From positions 161,194 through 225,193 of the forward strand of contig NZ_MSIG01000009.1 in the NCBI RefSeq assembly GCF_001927285.1: a stretch of DNA of 64,000 nt, read 5' to 3'. This document shows, one piece after another, positions 1-9,020 of the stretch (its first letter is position 1; each line of letters begins with the position of its first letter). Both the position numbers and the translations under genes were made by a program. The notes below the pieces were generated by a model. That model ran no database searches and was not told the DNA's origin. It saw only the letters and a list, made by a program, of their open reading frames with translations. The DNA is from Mongoliimonas terrestris (GTDB lineage: Bacteria > Pseudomonadota > Alphaproteobacteria > Rhizobiales > Pleomorphomonadaceae).

Positions 1-1021
1 CGAAGCCGTCCCGCACCGCGTCCATCAGCACGCCGCCGTGGGTGACGCCCGGCACGCCGACCTCGATCACCACGTCCGCCGTGTTCGCCGTCGCGCCGTG
101 GTGGATGAGCGCCACCGTCGGCACGCCCGCCGCCCAGGCGGGCAGGTCCGGCCCGAGGGCGCCGATCCAAAGGAGCGCGTCCGCCTCGCCCGCCGTCACC
201 CGGCGTTCCGCGTCGTGCACCCAGTCGTCCTGTTCCGGATAGCCGCGCCCGAGCCCGACCGGCAGATGCCCGCCCGTGGTCCAGGCGGAAACGAGGTGCG
301 CGCCGCGGCCGTGGTGGTGCGCCGGCACGCCGAGGGTGGTGAAGCGCGTCTCCTTGTTGAGATCCTTGACCAGCGCCTGCAGGGCGTCGAGCGTCACGTG
401 GTCCGCGTCGTTGGCGTCCACGATCATCACCCCGAACGCGGCGGACTTCATCTGCAGCGCCACCGCGTCGATGGCGGCGAGCGCCGGCCCGTTGCCCGGG
501 AGCGGCGCGACCGGCTTCTGGCCGACCCGCGCCCGAAGGAGCGACAGCACCCGGTGCAGCGACATCCCGTCTCCGAGCGCCGCGACGGGGGTGCCGGTCG
601 CCACGTGGGCGGGCCGGGCGCCGCCGGTGGCAAGGCAGAGCACGCCCCGCTCGCCGCGCCAGGAATAGAGCCCGCCCGCATCCGCGAACGCCTTGGCGTG
701 GTCGGCCCAGGCGACCGCGCCGGGTCCGGCGAGCACGATCAGGTCGGACCGGTGGCGGGCTTCCGCCACCGTGGTGGTCATCACGCCGCTGTCGGCGAGC
801 ACGCGCAGTTCCGAGCGCCCGTGCGCCCGTGCGGCGTGGTCGACGCTGGCGCCGAGGGCGGCGGCAAGCCGGAGGGCGGCGCGCACGCCGTCCACATCGC
901 AGCCGAGGCCGGCGATCACCGGCCGCCGCGCGCCGCCGAGCAGCGCCGCGGCGCGCCCGATCGCCGGGTCGGCGCCGGTTTCAGGATGTCCCGACAAAAC
1001 GGACAAGGCCTCCCCCCGCAC
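1..1021 (-). CDS. fhcB: Formyltransferase/hydrolase complex subunit B (partial)
   Basis: The 3' end runs off the left edge; about 340 codons are visible. The product contains RRPVIAGLGCDVDGVRAAL, AGPGAVAWADHAKAF, AHHHGRGAHLVSAWTTGG and LIHHGATANTADVVIEVG, the pattern of the formylmethanofuran-dehydrogenase-like B subunit that methylotrophs use in the Fhc complex. By family knowledge, Fhc moves the formyl group from formyl-H4MPT to methylofuran and hydrolyses it to formate in the cytoplasm, and the B subunit is a molybdopterin-oxidoreductase relative that has lost redox function. No in-frame ATG lies upstream, so I chose the GTG at 1021; the ribosome site there is weak (GAG about 10 bases away), so the start is uncertain. 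In Methylorubrum the order is fhcB-A-D-C, so fhcA is expected just beyond the edge. Confidence 0.82.
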   Translation of the reverse strand, partial: MRGEALSVLSGHPETGADPAIGRAAALLGGARRPVIAGLGCDVDGVRAALRLAAALGASVDHAARAHGRSELRVLADSGVMTTTVAEARHRSDLIVLAGPGAVAWADHAKAFADAGGLYSWRGERGVLCLATGGARPAHVATGTPVAALGDGMSLHRVLSLLRARVGQKPVAPLPGNGPALAAIDAVALQMKSAAFGVMIVDANDADHVTLDALQALVKDLNKETRFTTLGVPAHHHGRGAHLVSAWTTGGHLPVGLGRGYPEQDDWVHDAERRVTAGEADALLWIGALGPDLPAWAAGVPTVALIHHGATANTADVVIEVGVPGVTHGGVLMDAVRDGF

Positions 1022-1238
1022 TTGATTCTCGTTGGCCGCATCATGGTCCCGCGACGGAAGCCCGGCAAGGCACGCCTCTGACGTGGTTTGTCGCGGGCGG
1101 GGGGTGGGGCTTGTCGTTGGCGGGGAGGGGAAGGGGGGATGGTAGGACGGGGCAATGGCGCGAAGGGGAGGGTAGGGCGGGGCAACATCGCCCGGCAGCT
1201 GCCGGGATGACCGTCCAGCCGCCCGGGAACACCCCCAT

Positions 1239-1358
1239 CGTCATGGTCCGCGAAGGCGGACCACCCACGCATTCGGGTCCGCGCTACCGGCTTGAACGAG
1301 TATGCATCACCCTATCCCCGCGAAAAGCGTGGCTGGTCCGCCTTCGCGGACCATGACG
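1239..1358. repeat. Paired palindromic element (GGTCCGC family), copy 1
   Basis: Two 32-base arms, 1239-1270 and 1327-1358, are inverted copies of each other. Each arm also folds on itself as GGTCCGC-GAAG-GCGGACC or its complement. The spacer between arms is about 56 bases. The organisation is like a BIME: two REP hairpins in opposite orientation. Confidence 0.9.
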
Positions 1359-1384
1359 ATCGCGAGGCCCCATTCTCCCCCGGT

Positions 1385-1485
1385 CGTCACCCCGGCGAAC
1401 ACCGGGGCCCAACCGTCGGCACCCTCATCCGCACCGTCACCGACCCCGCACCCTCGGCTGGATCCCGGCGTCCGCCGGGATGACG
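1385..1485. repeat. Palindromic element (CCCCGGC/GCCGGGG family), copy 1
   Basis: The left arm starts GTCACCCCGGCGAA and the right arm ends CGCCGGGATGACG; the arms are inverted relatives separated by a C-rich spacer. It resembles the short dispersed repeats seen in many alphaproteobacterial genomes. Confidence 0.85.
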
Positions 1486-1531
1486 GTGCGTCCGCCGGGA
1501 TGACGGTCCAGCCGCCCGGGAACACCCCCAT

Positions 1532-1651
1532 CGTCATGGTCCGCGAAGGCGGACCACCCACGCATTCGGGTCCGCGCTACCGGTTCGAACCAGTACGCAT
1601 CACCCTATCCCCGCGAAAAGCGTGGCTGGTCCGCCTTCGCGGACCATGACG
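1532..1651. repeat. Paired palindromic element (GGTCCGC family), copy 2
   Basis: Same structure as the copy at 1239-1358, displaced by exactly 293 bases; arms 1532-1563 and 1620-1651. Confidence 0.9.
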
Positions 1652-1677
1652 ATCGCGCGCCCTCGCTCTCCCCCGGT

Positions 1678-1778
1678 CGTCACCCCGGCGAACGCCGGGG
1701 CCCAACCGTCGGCGCCCTCATCCGCACCGTCACCGACCCCGCACCCTCGGCTGAATCCCGGCGTCCGCCGGGATGACG
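1678..1778. repeat. Palindromic element (CCCCGGC/GCCGGGG family), copy 2
   Basis: Same element as at 1385-1485, displaced by 293 bases, with a few substitutions in the spacer and hairpin loop. Confidence 0.85.
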
Positions 1779-1876
1779 GTGCGTCCGCCGGGACGACGGT
1801 CCAGCCGCCCGGGAACACCCCCATCGTCATGGTCCGCCTTCGCGACCCACGACGACCCCGAGGCCCCCACACACCC

Positions 1877-2245
1877 TCACTTGTACTTGATGTACGCGAA
1901 CCGCTGGTCGTCCGCCGGCGTGCCTTCCAGGCCCTCGCCCTCGAGGCCCGGCTGCCACATCACCACCTCCTCGATCTTCTTCGCCAGCGCGAAGTCCTTG
2001 TCGGTGATGCCCTTGGCGTGGTGGTTCATCAGGCGCACCTCCACCCAGGCGTAGGAGGCGGTGATGTCCGGGTGGTGCCAGGCGGCTTCGGCCAGGTGGC
2101 CGACGGTGTTGATCACCATCAGCGTGCTCTTCCACGAGGCCGTCTTGTAGGTGCGGCGGATCCAGCCGTCCTCCAGCCGCCAGGCGGGCAGTTCGGCGGC
2201 AAGGCGGGCGGTCACCTCCTCGGCGGTATAGGTCTTGTCGGCCAT
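1877..2245 (-). CDS. phhB: Pterin-4a-carbinolamine dehydratase
   Basis: This 122-residue protein begins MADKTYTAEEVTARL and carries the family motif AEAAWHHPDI, with the catalytic His-His-Pro-Asp at residues 57-60. The family dehydrates 4a-hydroxytetrahydropterins and is usually about 100-120 residues long. A homologue commonly sits in the H4MPT gene cluster of methylotrophs, where it probably serves pterin metabolism rather than phenylalanine hydroxylase; no hydroxylase gene is seen nearby. I chose the ATG at 2245 because AGGGAGAGAG lies just upstream and alignment to the family starts here. A 37-residue upstream extension in the same frame has no family similarity. It is divergent from the RFAP-synthase gene, with a 134-bp gap that must hold both promoters. 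Confidence 0.85.
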   Translation of the reverse strand: MADKTYTAEEVTARLAAELPAWRLEDGWIRRTYKTASWKSTLMVINTVGHLAEAAWHHPDITASYAWVEVRLMNHHAKGITDKDFALAKKIEEVVMWQPGLEGEGLEGTPADDQRFAYIKYK

Positions 2246-2379
2246 GGTGCTCTCTCCCTGGTGAAGGAGGCCCTGCGCGCGCGGCAGGCGCCTCGAGGCG
2301 GTCGACGGACGGGTCGCCGGGATGATACGGAGGTCCGAACGGTTCGGCCACGTCAATCACAGTCAGGGAGCGGAGACGG

Positions 2380-3354
2380 ATGGCTGCAGGGGATCGCGCA
2401 GGCGGCGTCCGTGTGGAGGCGCCGGCCCGCCTGCATCTCGGCCTGATCGACATGCACGGCGGGCTCGGCCGCAGCTTCGGGTCGATCGGCCTTGCGGTCG
2501 ACCGGCCGCGCGCCGTCGTCGAGCTTCGCCCCGCCGACCGCCTCGCCGTCGAAGGCCCCGAGGCCGACCGGGCGCGCCGCTACCTGACCGACGCCGCTGC
2601 CGCCCTCGGCGTCTCCGATGCGGTCTCCGTCAGCATCCTGGAGGCCATGCCCGCCCACGCCGGCTTCGGCTCCGGCACCCAGATCGCCCTTGCGATGGCG
2701 GCGGGCCTCGCCCGGCTCCGCGGCGTTGCGGCCGACATCCGCGCCCTCGGCGGCACGCTCGACCGGGGTGCCCGCTCCGGCATCGGCGTCTCGGCCTTCC
2801 TCGACGGCGGCTTCCTTGTCGACGGCGGCCGCAAGCCCGGGGGCGACGTGCCGCCGGTCATCGCCCGCTTATCCTTCCCGCAGGCCTGGCGCATCGTCCT
2901 CATCCTCGACACCGCCGCCGAGGGCGTGCACGGCAAGGAGGAGGCGGCCGCCTTCCGCGATCTGCCGCGCTTTCCCGAAGCCGCCGCCGCCCACCTCTGC
3001 CGCCTCGTGATGATGCGCTTGCTGCCCGGCCTCGCCGAGGCCGACATCGGGTCCGTCGGCGATGCCCTCACCGAAATCCAGGCCCGTCTCGGCGATCATT
3101 TCGCCCCCGCCCAGGGCGGCCGCCGCTTCGCCTCGCCGGTCGTGTCGGAAGCCCTGACGCGCGCCGCGGAGGCCGGCGCCGCCGGTGTCGGCCAGTCGTC
3201 CTGGGGGCCCACCGGGTTCGCCCTTGTGGCGTCCGAGGACGAGGCCCTTGCCCTCAAGGATCATCTTGTGCGGAACTGTCACACGAACGAGCGCTTGAAC
3301 TTCGTGGTCGCGGCGGGCAGAAACCGGGGCGCGACGATCGAAACCGTCAACTGA
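2380..3354 (+). CDS. mptG: Beta-ribofuranosylaminobenzene 5'-phosphate synthase-like (GHMP fold)
   Basis: This 324-residue protein contains RLHLGLIDMHGGLGRSFGSI near the N-terminus and MPAHAGFGSGTQIALAMAAG around residues 88-107, which is the GHMP-superfamily glycine-rich motif. Known family members condense p-aminobenzoate with phosphoribosyl pyrophosphate, with loss of CO2, as the first committed step of methanopterin synthesis. The presence of PABA-synthesis genes at 55401-58230 in the same window supports this reading. The ATG at 2380 follows GGGAGCGGAGACGG. The gene reads in the same direction as mtdB, 96 bases downstream. The symbol is transferred from archaeal usage. Confidence 0.82.
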   Translation: MAAGDRAGGVRVEAPARLHLGLIDMHGGLGRSFGSIGLAVDRPRAVVELRPADRLAVEGPEADRARRYLTDAAAALGVSDAVSVSILEAMPAHAGFGSGTQIALAMAAGLARLRGVAADIRALGGTLDRGARSGIGVSAFLDGGFLVDGGRKPGGDVPPVIARLSFPQAWRIVLILDTAAEGVHGKEEAAAFRDLPRFPEAAAAHLCRLVMMRLLPGLAEADIGSVGDALTEIQARLGDHFAPAQGGRRFASPVVSEALTRAAEAGAAGVGQSSWGPTGFALVASEDEALALKDHLVRNCHTNERLNFVVAAGRNRGATIETVN

Positions 3355-3369
3355 ATCAAATGTCTGGAT

Positions 3370-3423
3370 CTATGGCGCCATAGGCGCGTCCATTGGCGGC
3401 GACGCGCCCGGGGGAGCGTCGCC
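3370..3423. promoter_or_regulatory. Palindrome and hairpin in the mtdB leader
   Basis: The mptG-mtdB gap holds a perfect 14-base palindrome CTATGGCGCCATAG (3370-3383) and then an 8-bp hairpin GGCGACGC/GCGTCGCC (3398-3405 with 3416-3423). The hairpin ends 27 bases before the mtdB start. No run of T follows, so it is not a classical terminator. An operator or leader structure is possible; no regulator can be named. Confidence 0.35.
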
Positions 3424-3450
3424 GGTCCTGACGAGAAGTCCGGGGGAAAT

Positions 3451-4350
3451 ATGGCCAAGACCATCCTTCACATGATCACGCCGCTGAAGCACATGAGCCC
3501 GTTCGACGTCAACATGGCGGCGGACGCGGGCTACGACGTGCTCGCCACCTACGAGGCGGTGACGCCCGAGGAGGTTCGCGGCCTGGTGCAGGACGCCATC
3601 TTCTCCCGCTCGCCGAACGACGCGGTCAAGACCGGCATCTTCTTCGCCGGCAAGAACGCCATCGCGGCGCTCGACATGATGAAGAGCGCCGAGGAGGCCT
3701 TCGTGCCGCCCTTCGTCGTCAACCTCTTCGCCGATCCGGCCGGTTCCTTCACCACCGCGGCCGGCATGGTGGCGTCCACCGAGGCGCTCCTGAAGACGAA
3801 GTTCGACACCACGCTCAAGGGCAAGCGCGTGGTGATTTACGGCGGCACCGGCGTCGTCGCCTTCTCCTCGGCGGTGATCGCGGCGCTGGAAGGCGCCTCC
3901 GTGGTCATCACTGGCTACGACGGCACCAAGCGCGTCACGGCCATTGCGGCCGACATGAAGGCTCGCTTCGGCGTCGACGTGGAGCCCGCCGACGGCTCCT
4001 CGGCGGAGGCCAATCTCGCCGCCGCCGACGGCGCGGAGATCATCTTCTCCGCCGGTCCGGCCGGCGTGCAGATCCTCAACGAGGAGCAGATCAAGTCGGT
4101 CGCCGGCCTGCTCGTCGCCGCCGACGTGAACGCCGTGCCGCCGCCCGGCATCGCCGGCGTGGACGTGATGGCCAACGGCGAGCCCATCCCCGGGTCGGCC
4201 AAGGGCCTCGCCCTCGGCGCGCTCGCCATCGGCAACGTGAAGTACCAGGCGCAGCATCTGCTCTTCAAGAAGATGATCGCCACCGACACCGCCCTGTCGC
4301 TCGACTTCCGTCACGCCTTCGAGGAGGCCCGCGCCTTCATCAAGGGATGA
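3451..4350 (+). CDS. mtdB: NAD(P)-dependent methylene-H4MPT dehydrogenase
   Basis: This 299-residue protein opens MAKTILHMITPLKHMSPFDV, typical of MtdB. Residues about 125-150 (VIYGGTGVVAFSSAVIAALE) form the Rossmann-type nucleotide-binding loop. MtdB oxidises methylene-H4MPT to methenyl-H4MPT with NAD+ or NADP+ in the cytoplasm, between Fae and Mch. The ATG follows GTCCGGGGGAAAT. It is the first gene of a tight operon: the next start overlaps its stop (ATGA). The length is usual for the family. Function is well supported by sequence and by the neighbouring mch and fae. Confidence 0.93.
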   Translation: MAKTILHMITPLKHMSPFDVNMAADAGYDVLATYEAVTPEEVRGLVQDAIFSRSPNDAVKTGIFFAGKNAIAALDMMKSAEEAFVPPFVVNLFADPAGSFTTAAGMVASTEALLKTKFDTTLKGKRVVIYGGTGVVAFSSAVIAALEGASVVITGYDGTKRVTAIAADMKARFGVDVEPADGSSAEANLAAADGAEIIFSAGPAGVQILNEEQIKSVAGLLVAADVNAVPPPGIAGVDVMANGEPIPGSAKGLALGALAIGNVKYQAQHLLFKKMIATDTALSLDFRHAFEEARAFIKG

Positions 4351-5537
4351 GCGGACCGGCGACCCGCCCCGTCGTCCTGATCGTCGCACAGTCCGCGCGC
4401 GCCTTGGCGGAAGCCGCCGTGCGCGCGGGCTACCATCCCCTGACGATCGACTTCTTCGCCGACGACGACACCCGCGCCGCCGCCGGCCTCGCGCTCCGTC
4501 AGCCCGGCGGTCTTCGCTGCGGGTTCCGCCGCGCCCGCCTGATGCCGCTGATCGAGGCGCTCGTCGCCGCGGCGCCCAGCGCGCCGGTCGGCGTCGTCCT
4601 CGGCAGCGGCTTTGAGGATCGGACCCGCCTGATGGCGTCCATCGCCGACCGCCTGCCCCTCATCGGCACCGACCCCGCCGCCGTTCGGGCGGTGAAGGAC
4701 CCGTTCGCCCTCGCGGACGCTTGCCGCGACCTCGCCGTGCCGCACCCGGCCGTCCGCACCGACGTGCCGGCACCCTTCCAGCCGGATGCCTGGCTGGTCC
4801 GCCGCCGCGCCGGCACCGGCGGCACCCACATCCGTGTCGCCACCGCCGCCGGTCCGGTCCCCGCGGGCCACGTGGCCATGGCCCGTGTCCCCGGCGCGCC
4901 CGTCTCCGCCGCCGTCCTTGCCGACGGCCGCGACGCCCGCGTCCTCGCCTTCACCCGCCAGTCGCCCGCGCCCACCCTCGACCAGCCCTTCCGATTCGCC
5001 GGCGTCCTCGGCCCGGTGGAGCCGCCGCCCCCCGTCCGCACCGCCGTGGAGGGCGCCGCCGCGGCGCTCAGCCGTCGGTTCGGCCTCAAAGGCCTCGTCA
5101 GCCTCGACCTGATGGTCGACGCCGACCGCTGGCACCTCCTGGAGATCAATCCGCGGCCCGGCGCGTCCCTCGACGTGCTCGACGCCTCGGCCGCCGCCTG
5201 GGCGGACGGGGAGGGCGGGTCCGCTGGCCCGCTCTTCGGCACGCCCCTCTTCGCCGCCCACTGCGAGGCCGCCGCCGGCCGCCTGCCGCCGCTCTCTCCG
5301 CCCGATGCGACAATTCGCGCGACGCTTGTGGTCTACGCGGAGGCGGATTATCCCCCGGTCCCCGTGGTCCGCTGGCCCGGCTGGGTGCTGGACCGGCCGG
5401 CCGCCGGCGACCGCCCTCCATCCGGCGCGCCGCTGGCGACGGTCGCCGCCGCAGCCCCGACCATCGCCATCGCCGAACGGCTCCTGGCCATGAGAGCCGA
5501 GGCCCTGAAAGAGCTCTTGAGAGGAAACGCACCATGA
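4347..5537 (+). CDS. ATP-grasp protein of the H4MPT cluster (OrfY/COG2232-like)
   Basis: This 396-residue protein has an N-terminal Rossmann-like segment ([20 protein letters not shown]), a glycine-rich ATP-binding loop at about 149-163 ([17 protein letters not shown]) and the ATP-grasp metal site [11 protein letters not shown] at 264-274. Predicted ATP-dependent carboligases of this type occur in methylotroph H4MPT clusters and are thought to take part in cofactor or methylofuran assembly; the reaction is not visible from sequence. The start overlaps the mtdB stop (ATGA) and its stop overlaps the mch start, so it is translationally coupled to both. The matching to OrfY of Methylorubrum is from memory of the family and is tentative. 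Confidence 0.7.
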   Translation: MSGPATRPVVLIVAQSARALAEAAVRAGYHPLTIDFFADDDTRAAAGLALRQPGGLRCGFRRARLMPLIEALVAAAPSAPVGVVLGSGFEDRTRLMASIADRLPLIGTDPAAVRAVKDPFALADACRDLAVPHPAVRTDVPAPFQPDAWLVRRRAGTGGTHIRVATAAGPVPAGHVAMARVPGAPVSAAVLADGRDARVLAFTRQSPAPTLDQPFRFAGVLGPVEPPPPVRTAVEGAAAALSRRFGLKGLVSLDLMVDADRWHLLEINPRPGASLDVLDASAAAWADGEGGSAGPLFGTPLFAAHCEAAAGRLPPLSPPDATIRATLVVYAEADYPPVPVVRWPGWVLDRPAAGDRPPSGAPLATVAAAAPTIAIAERLLAMRAEALKELLRGNAP

Positions 5538-6511
5538 CTGGTCAACCGAGCCGCCCCAGCGTCGGCGCCCTGGTGGCGCCCCTGGTGGAGGCCTTCGTCG
5601 CTGACGCCGAACGCCTGCGCGTCAAGGTCTCCACCGGCCCGCGCGGCTGCCGTCTCGTCGATGCCGGCGCGTCCGTGCCGGGCGGCCTGGAGGCCGGGCG
5701 CCGACTGACCGAGATCTGCCTCGGCGGTCTCGGCCAGGTCACCATCGTGCCGACGATCTCCAGCCTCGGCATCTGGCCCTATTCCATCCAGGTCGGCTCC
5801 ACCGACCCGGTGACCGCCTGCCTCGGCAGCCAGTACGCCGGCTGGGCGCTCGCCGGCGGTGAGGACGATCCCAACTGGTTCGCCCTCGGCTCCGGCCCCG
5901 GCCGCGCAACCGCCGCGGTCGAGACCCTCTACGAGGAGCTCGCCTACAAGGACAATGCCAGCGGCATCGCCTTGGTGCTGGAGGCCGCGAGCCCGCCGCC
6001 GGAGAGTGTGGTCGCCAAGGTGATGGAGGCGACCGGCGTCGCCGCCGACGGCATCACCTTCCTCTACGCTCCCACCCAGTCGCTGGCCGGCGCCACCCAG
6101 GTGGTCGGCCGCGTGCTGGAGGTGGCGCTCCACAAGGTCCACACCCTGCACTTCCCGCTGGAGCGCGTGATCGACGGCATCGGCGTCGCGCCCCTGTCGC
6201 CCCCGCACCCGGACTTCGTCGCCGCCATGGGCCGCACCAACGACGCCATCATCTACGGCGGCCGGGTGCACCTCTATGTCACCGGCCCGGACGACGAGGC
6301 GGAAGCCCTGTCGAAGAATCTGCCGAGCCGCACCTCGCGCGACTACGGATCCCCGTTTGCCGAGGTTTTCAAGAAGTTCAACGGCGATTTCTATGCTATC
6401 GACGGCGCTCTCTTCTCGCCCGCCGAGGTGGTGGTGACGGCTGTGGAAAGCGGCCGCTCCTTCCGCGGCGGGGCCGTCGCGCCGGACCTCGTCGATGCCT
6501 CCTTCGCCTGA
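5534..6511 (+). CDS. mch: Methenyl-H4MPT cyclohydrolase
   Basis: This 325-residue protein contains [60 protein letters not shown] and [19 protein letters not shown], all diagnostic of Mch. It hydrolyses methenyl-H4MPT to N5-formyl-H4MPT, the substrate of the Fhc complex whose B subunit lies at the left edge. The ATG at 5534 lies in an ATGA overlap with the preceding ATP-grasp gene and follows GAGAGGAAACGC. Length and motif order are normal. Confidence 0.94.
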   Translation: MTGQPSRPSVGALVAPLVEAFVADAERLRVKVSTGPRGCRLVDAGASVPGGLEAGRRLTEICLGGLGQVTIVPTISSLGIWPYSIQVGSTDPVTACLGSQYAGWALAGGEDDPNWFALGSGPGRATAAVETLYEELAYKDNASGIALVLEAASPPPESVVAKVMEATGVAADGITFLYAPTQSLAGATQVVGRVLEVALHKVHTLHFPLERVIDGIGVAPLSPPHPDFVAAMGRTNDAIIYGGRVHLYVTGPDDEAEALSKNLPSRTSRDYGSPFAEVFKKFNGDFYAIDGALFSPAEVVVTAVESGRSFRGGAVAPDLVDASFA

Positions 6512-7514
6512 TTCCAAGCCGTCCGGGTCCACCGCTTCCGGCCGCGTGGTCGTCTTCACCGATCAGGTGGACTGGCACCTGAAGCGGGTGCGGACGGCCT
6601 TCCAGGCGGCGGGCGTGGAGCCGGTCGTCACCTCCCTGCGGCAGGTGGCGTTCGACATCGGCGCCCGCCAGCCGCTCGCCATCCCGGGCCTCAACGGCCG
6701 GCTTCCGCGCGCCGTGCTGGTGCGCGGCATCGCCGCCGGCAGCTTCGAGGCGATCACGCTCCGCCTCGGCGTGCTGCATGCGCTCTCCGACGCCGGCGTC
6801 GTCGTCTGGAACAGCGCCCGGGCGATCGAGCGCTGCGTCGACAAGGCCGCCACCAGCCTCGCGCTGGTCCGGGCGGGCCTACCCACGCCGCGCACCCTCG
6901 TCACCGAGAACCGGGGCCGCGCGCTCGATTTTCTCGCCGCCGAGATCGGCTTCGGCAACAAGGTCGTGCTGAAGCCTCTGTTCGGCAGCCAGGGCAAGGG
7001 CCTGCGCCTTCTCTCCCGCGTCCGCGACCTTCCCGACGAGGACACCGTCTTCGGCGCCTTCTACCTGCAGCGTTTCGTGCCGGCCCGCGACGGCCGCTTC
7101 AAGGACATGCGGGTGTTCGTCTCCGGCGGGCGCGTCGTCTCCGCCATGGTGCGGGTCGGCGCCACCTGGATCACAAACGTGCACCAGGGCGCGACGCCCG
7201 AGGCCCTCGTCGTCACGGCGCCCATGGAGGCGATGGCGCTCGCCGCCGCCGCAGCCGTCGGGGCGGACTTTGCCGGCGTCGATCTCATCGAGGGCCAGGA
7301 CGGCAGCCTGATGGTGCTGGAGGTCAACTCCATGCCCGCCTGGCGCGGCCTCCAGAAGGTCGCGGGCCGCGACGTGGCCGCCGCCGTGGTAGACGATCTC
7401 CTCGCCGCCGCCGGCATCCCGTCCGCCCGGCCCGCCGAGCCGTCGCCCGCCGCCTCGTCGTCCACAGCCGATGCCGGTGAGCGGGTCGCCGCCTCCGAAC
7501 CGGCCCTGCCGTGA
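6495..7514 (+). CDS. RimK-like ATP-grasp ligase of the H4MPT cluster (Orf5-type)
   Basis: This 339-residue protein has the RimK/glutathione-synthetase-type ATP-grasp layout: [19 protein letters not shown] near 112-130, the ATP loop [17 protein letters not shown] near 156-172, and the metal-binding [14 protein letters not shown] near 274-287. RimK-like enzymes join an amino acid, often glutamate, to a carboxylate. In methanogens a relative glutamylates tetrahydromethanopterin, so a glutamyl ligase acting on an H4MPT or methylofuran precursor is plausible but not shown. It starts 17 bases inside mch and its stop overlaps the next start (GTGA). In Methylorubrum the order mch-orf5-orf7-fae is the same. 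The last 30 residues ([14 protein letters not shown]) look disordered. Confidence 0.75.
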   Translation: MPPSPDSKPSGSTASGRVVVFTDQVDWHLKRVRTAFQAAGVEPVVTSLRQVAFDIGARQPLAIPGLNGRLPRAVLVRGIAAGSFEAITLRLGVLHALSDAGVVVWNSARAIERCVDKAATSLALVRAGLPTPRTLVTENRGRALDFLAAEIGFGNKVVLKPLFGSQGKGLRLLSRVRDLPDEDTVFGAFYLQRFVPARDGRFKDMRVFVSGGRVVSAMVRVGATWITNVHQGATPEALVVTAPMEAMALAAAAAVGADFAGVDLIEGQDGSLMVLEVNSMPAWRGLQKVAGRDVAAAVVDDLLAAAGIPSARPAEPSPAASSSTADAGERVAASEPALP

Positions 7515-8329
7515 CCGTCGACACCCGCCTCGCCGCCGCCTTCGAGGCGGCGTGCCGCGCCGAGTTGCGTGCCCCCAAGCCCGGCAACGTCCACGACTTC
7601 GCGCCCGGCCACCGCATGACCGTGCGCGATTTCGAGGTGAGCGCCGCCGCGGCCGCGCCCTTCATCGCGGCGCGGGGCCAGCCGATCGGCGCGCGGGTGC
7701 TCGGCGCCATGCGGGCCACCATGGACTCGGTCGGCTGCAACACCAACCTCGGCATCCTGCTCCTCGCCGCGCCCCTTGCGGCGGCGCGCGAGCGCCCTGG
7801 CGATCTTCGCCAGAACCTCGGGGCGATTCTCGCGGAATCCACGGTGGAGGACGCCGGCGCAGTGTTCGAAGCCATCCGGATCGCCAATCCGGGCGGACTG
7901 GGCCGCGCCGATACGCATGATGTCGCCGCCGAGCCCACGGTCACGTTGACGCAGGCCATGGCAGAAGCGGCCCATCGCGATCGTATAGCGCGTCAATACA
8001 TCACCTCTTTTGGTGATTTATTCACGGTCGGAGCCCCTGTGTGGCAGTCTTTTGACAGGAGCGCTGACCCTCTTCGTCGCACGCTCGCCGTATACTTCAC
8101 CTTTGCGTCCACGTGGCCCGACACCCACGTCTCCCGGAAGCATGGACCGGAGGTTGCGGAGCATGTTCGCCGGCTTTTCGCGGAAAAGCTTGAAATCGCA
8201 GCGCAATATGACCTCCCTGCGCTTCTTGATTTCGATCGGGAGTTGAAGCTTCTCGGCGTCAATCCAGGGACATCGGCGGATCTTACGGTAGCAGTCGAAT
8301 TTCTCGTTCGCGTCCTTGAAGATAAGTGA
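7511..8329 (+). CDS. CitG/MdcB-like triphosphoribosyl-dephospho-CoA synthase family protein (Orf7-type)
   Basis: This 272-residue protein carries the family signatures RAPKPGNVHDF near the N-terminus and SVGCNTNLGILLLAAPLAAA near residues 73-92. CitG-type enzymes transfer a ribosyl phosphate from ATP to dephospho-CoA. The C1-cluster members are required for H4MPT-linked metabolism in methylotrophs, and I infer a role in cofactor synthesis. Translation starts at a GTG overlapping the preceding stop (GTGA). Base composition changes within the gene: from about 7985 to the stop, codons are much richer in A and T than in the first half (see findings). It is followed by 184 bp before fae. Confidence 0.72.
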   Translation: MTVDTRLAAAFEAACRAELRAPKPGNVHDFAPGHRMTVRDFEVSAAAAAPFIAARGQPIGARVLGAMRATMDSVGCNTNLGILLLAAPLAAARERPGDLRQNLGAILAESTVEDAGAVFEAIRIANPGGLGRADTHDVAAEPTVTLTQAMAEAAHRDRIARQYITSFGDLFTVGAPVWQSFDRSADPLRRTLAVYFTFASTWPDTHVSRKHGPEVAEHVRRLFAEKLEIAAQYDLPALLDFDRELKLLGVNPGTSADLTVAVEFLVRVLEDK

Positions 8330-8513
8330 GAATACGTATACGCCTTCCCTTGCCGCAGGGGGAGGGCCGGATTAGGCTCCACCCCGTCTGGCAACCACCT
8401 CGTGTCCGGCCAACCGGTTTGGCTCGCCAAACGCAGAGAACAAGGATCGACGGGGGACGGTCGTCGCTTACGCGATCGGCCGTTAGTTCGGTTTCAATTG
8501 GGAGGTTTGACCG

Positions 8514-9020
8514 ATGGCGAAGATTAACAAGGTAATGCTCGGTGAGGCGCTTGTCGGCGACGGCAACGAAGTGGCCCACATCGACCTGATCATCGGGCCG
8601 CGCAACTCGGCCGCCGAGGTCGCGTTCGTGAACGCGCTCGCCAACAACAAGGACGGCTTCACCACGCTGCTCGCGGTTATCGCCCCGAACCTGCCGTGCA
8701 AGCCGAACACCATCCTCTTCAACAAGGTCACCATCAAGGGCGCCAAGCAGGCCGTCCAGATGTTCGGCCCGGCCCAGTATGGCGTCGCCAAGGCCGTGCA
8801 GGATTGCGTTGCCAACGGCACCATCCCGCTCGACGAAGCCGACGATCTGTACGTCCTCGTTGGCGTGTTCATCCACTGGGAGGCGGATGACGACGCCAAG
8901 ATCCAGCAGTACAACTACGAGGCCACCAAGCTGTCGATCGAGCGCGCCGTCGCCGGCAAGCCGACCGCCGCGGAAGTGAACGCCCAGAAGGACACCGCTA
9001 AGCACCCCTTCGGCGCTTAG
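8514..9020 (+). CDS. fae: Formaldehyde-activating enzyme
   Basis: This 168-residue protein is nearly collinear with the characterised Methylorubrum Fae: [20 protein letters not shown], then the catalytic histidine in [11 protein letters not shown] (residue 22), [19 protein letters not shown], and [19 protein letters not shown]. Fae condenses free formaldehyde with H4MPT to methylene-H4MPT in the cytoplasm. The start follows GGGAGGTTTG. Codon choice is strongly biased towards C-ending codons, as expected for a very abundant protein. It has its own 184-bp leader and a strong terminator, so it is probably also transcribed alone. Confidence 0.96.
   Translation: MAKINKVMLGEALVGDGNEVAHIDLIIGPRNSAAEVAFVNALANNKDGFTTLLAVIAPNLPCKPNTILFNKVTIKGAKQAVQMFGPAQYGVAKAVQDCVANGTIPLDEADDLYVLVGVFIHWEADDDAKIQQYNYEATKLSIERAVAGKPTAAEVNAQKDTAKHPFGA

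Larger units (their letters stand above)
1211..1850. repeat. Tandem 293-bp repeat, two full copies plus a partial third
   Basis: The 855-bp gap between fhcB and phhB contains no credible gene. Instead a block beginning CGTCCAGCCGCCCGGGAAC recurs at 1211, 1504 and 1797, an exact 293-base period. Each full unit holds one paired-hairpin element of the GGTCCGC/GCGGACC family and one of the CCCCGGC/GCCGGGG family. The third copy breaks off inside the first hairpin (about 1825-1852), next to the 3' end of phhB. Copies differ by scattered substitutions. Short reading frames over this block are by-products of the repeats. Confidence 0.9.

Noticed and set aside
1292..1872. Several 60-120-codon frames in the fhcB-phhB gap and likewise at 21000-21700
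   Set aside because: They are translations of the palindromic repeats (recurring WSAFADHDD- and GGPPSRTM-like strings) and repeat with the repeat period.
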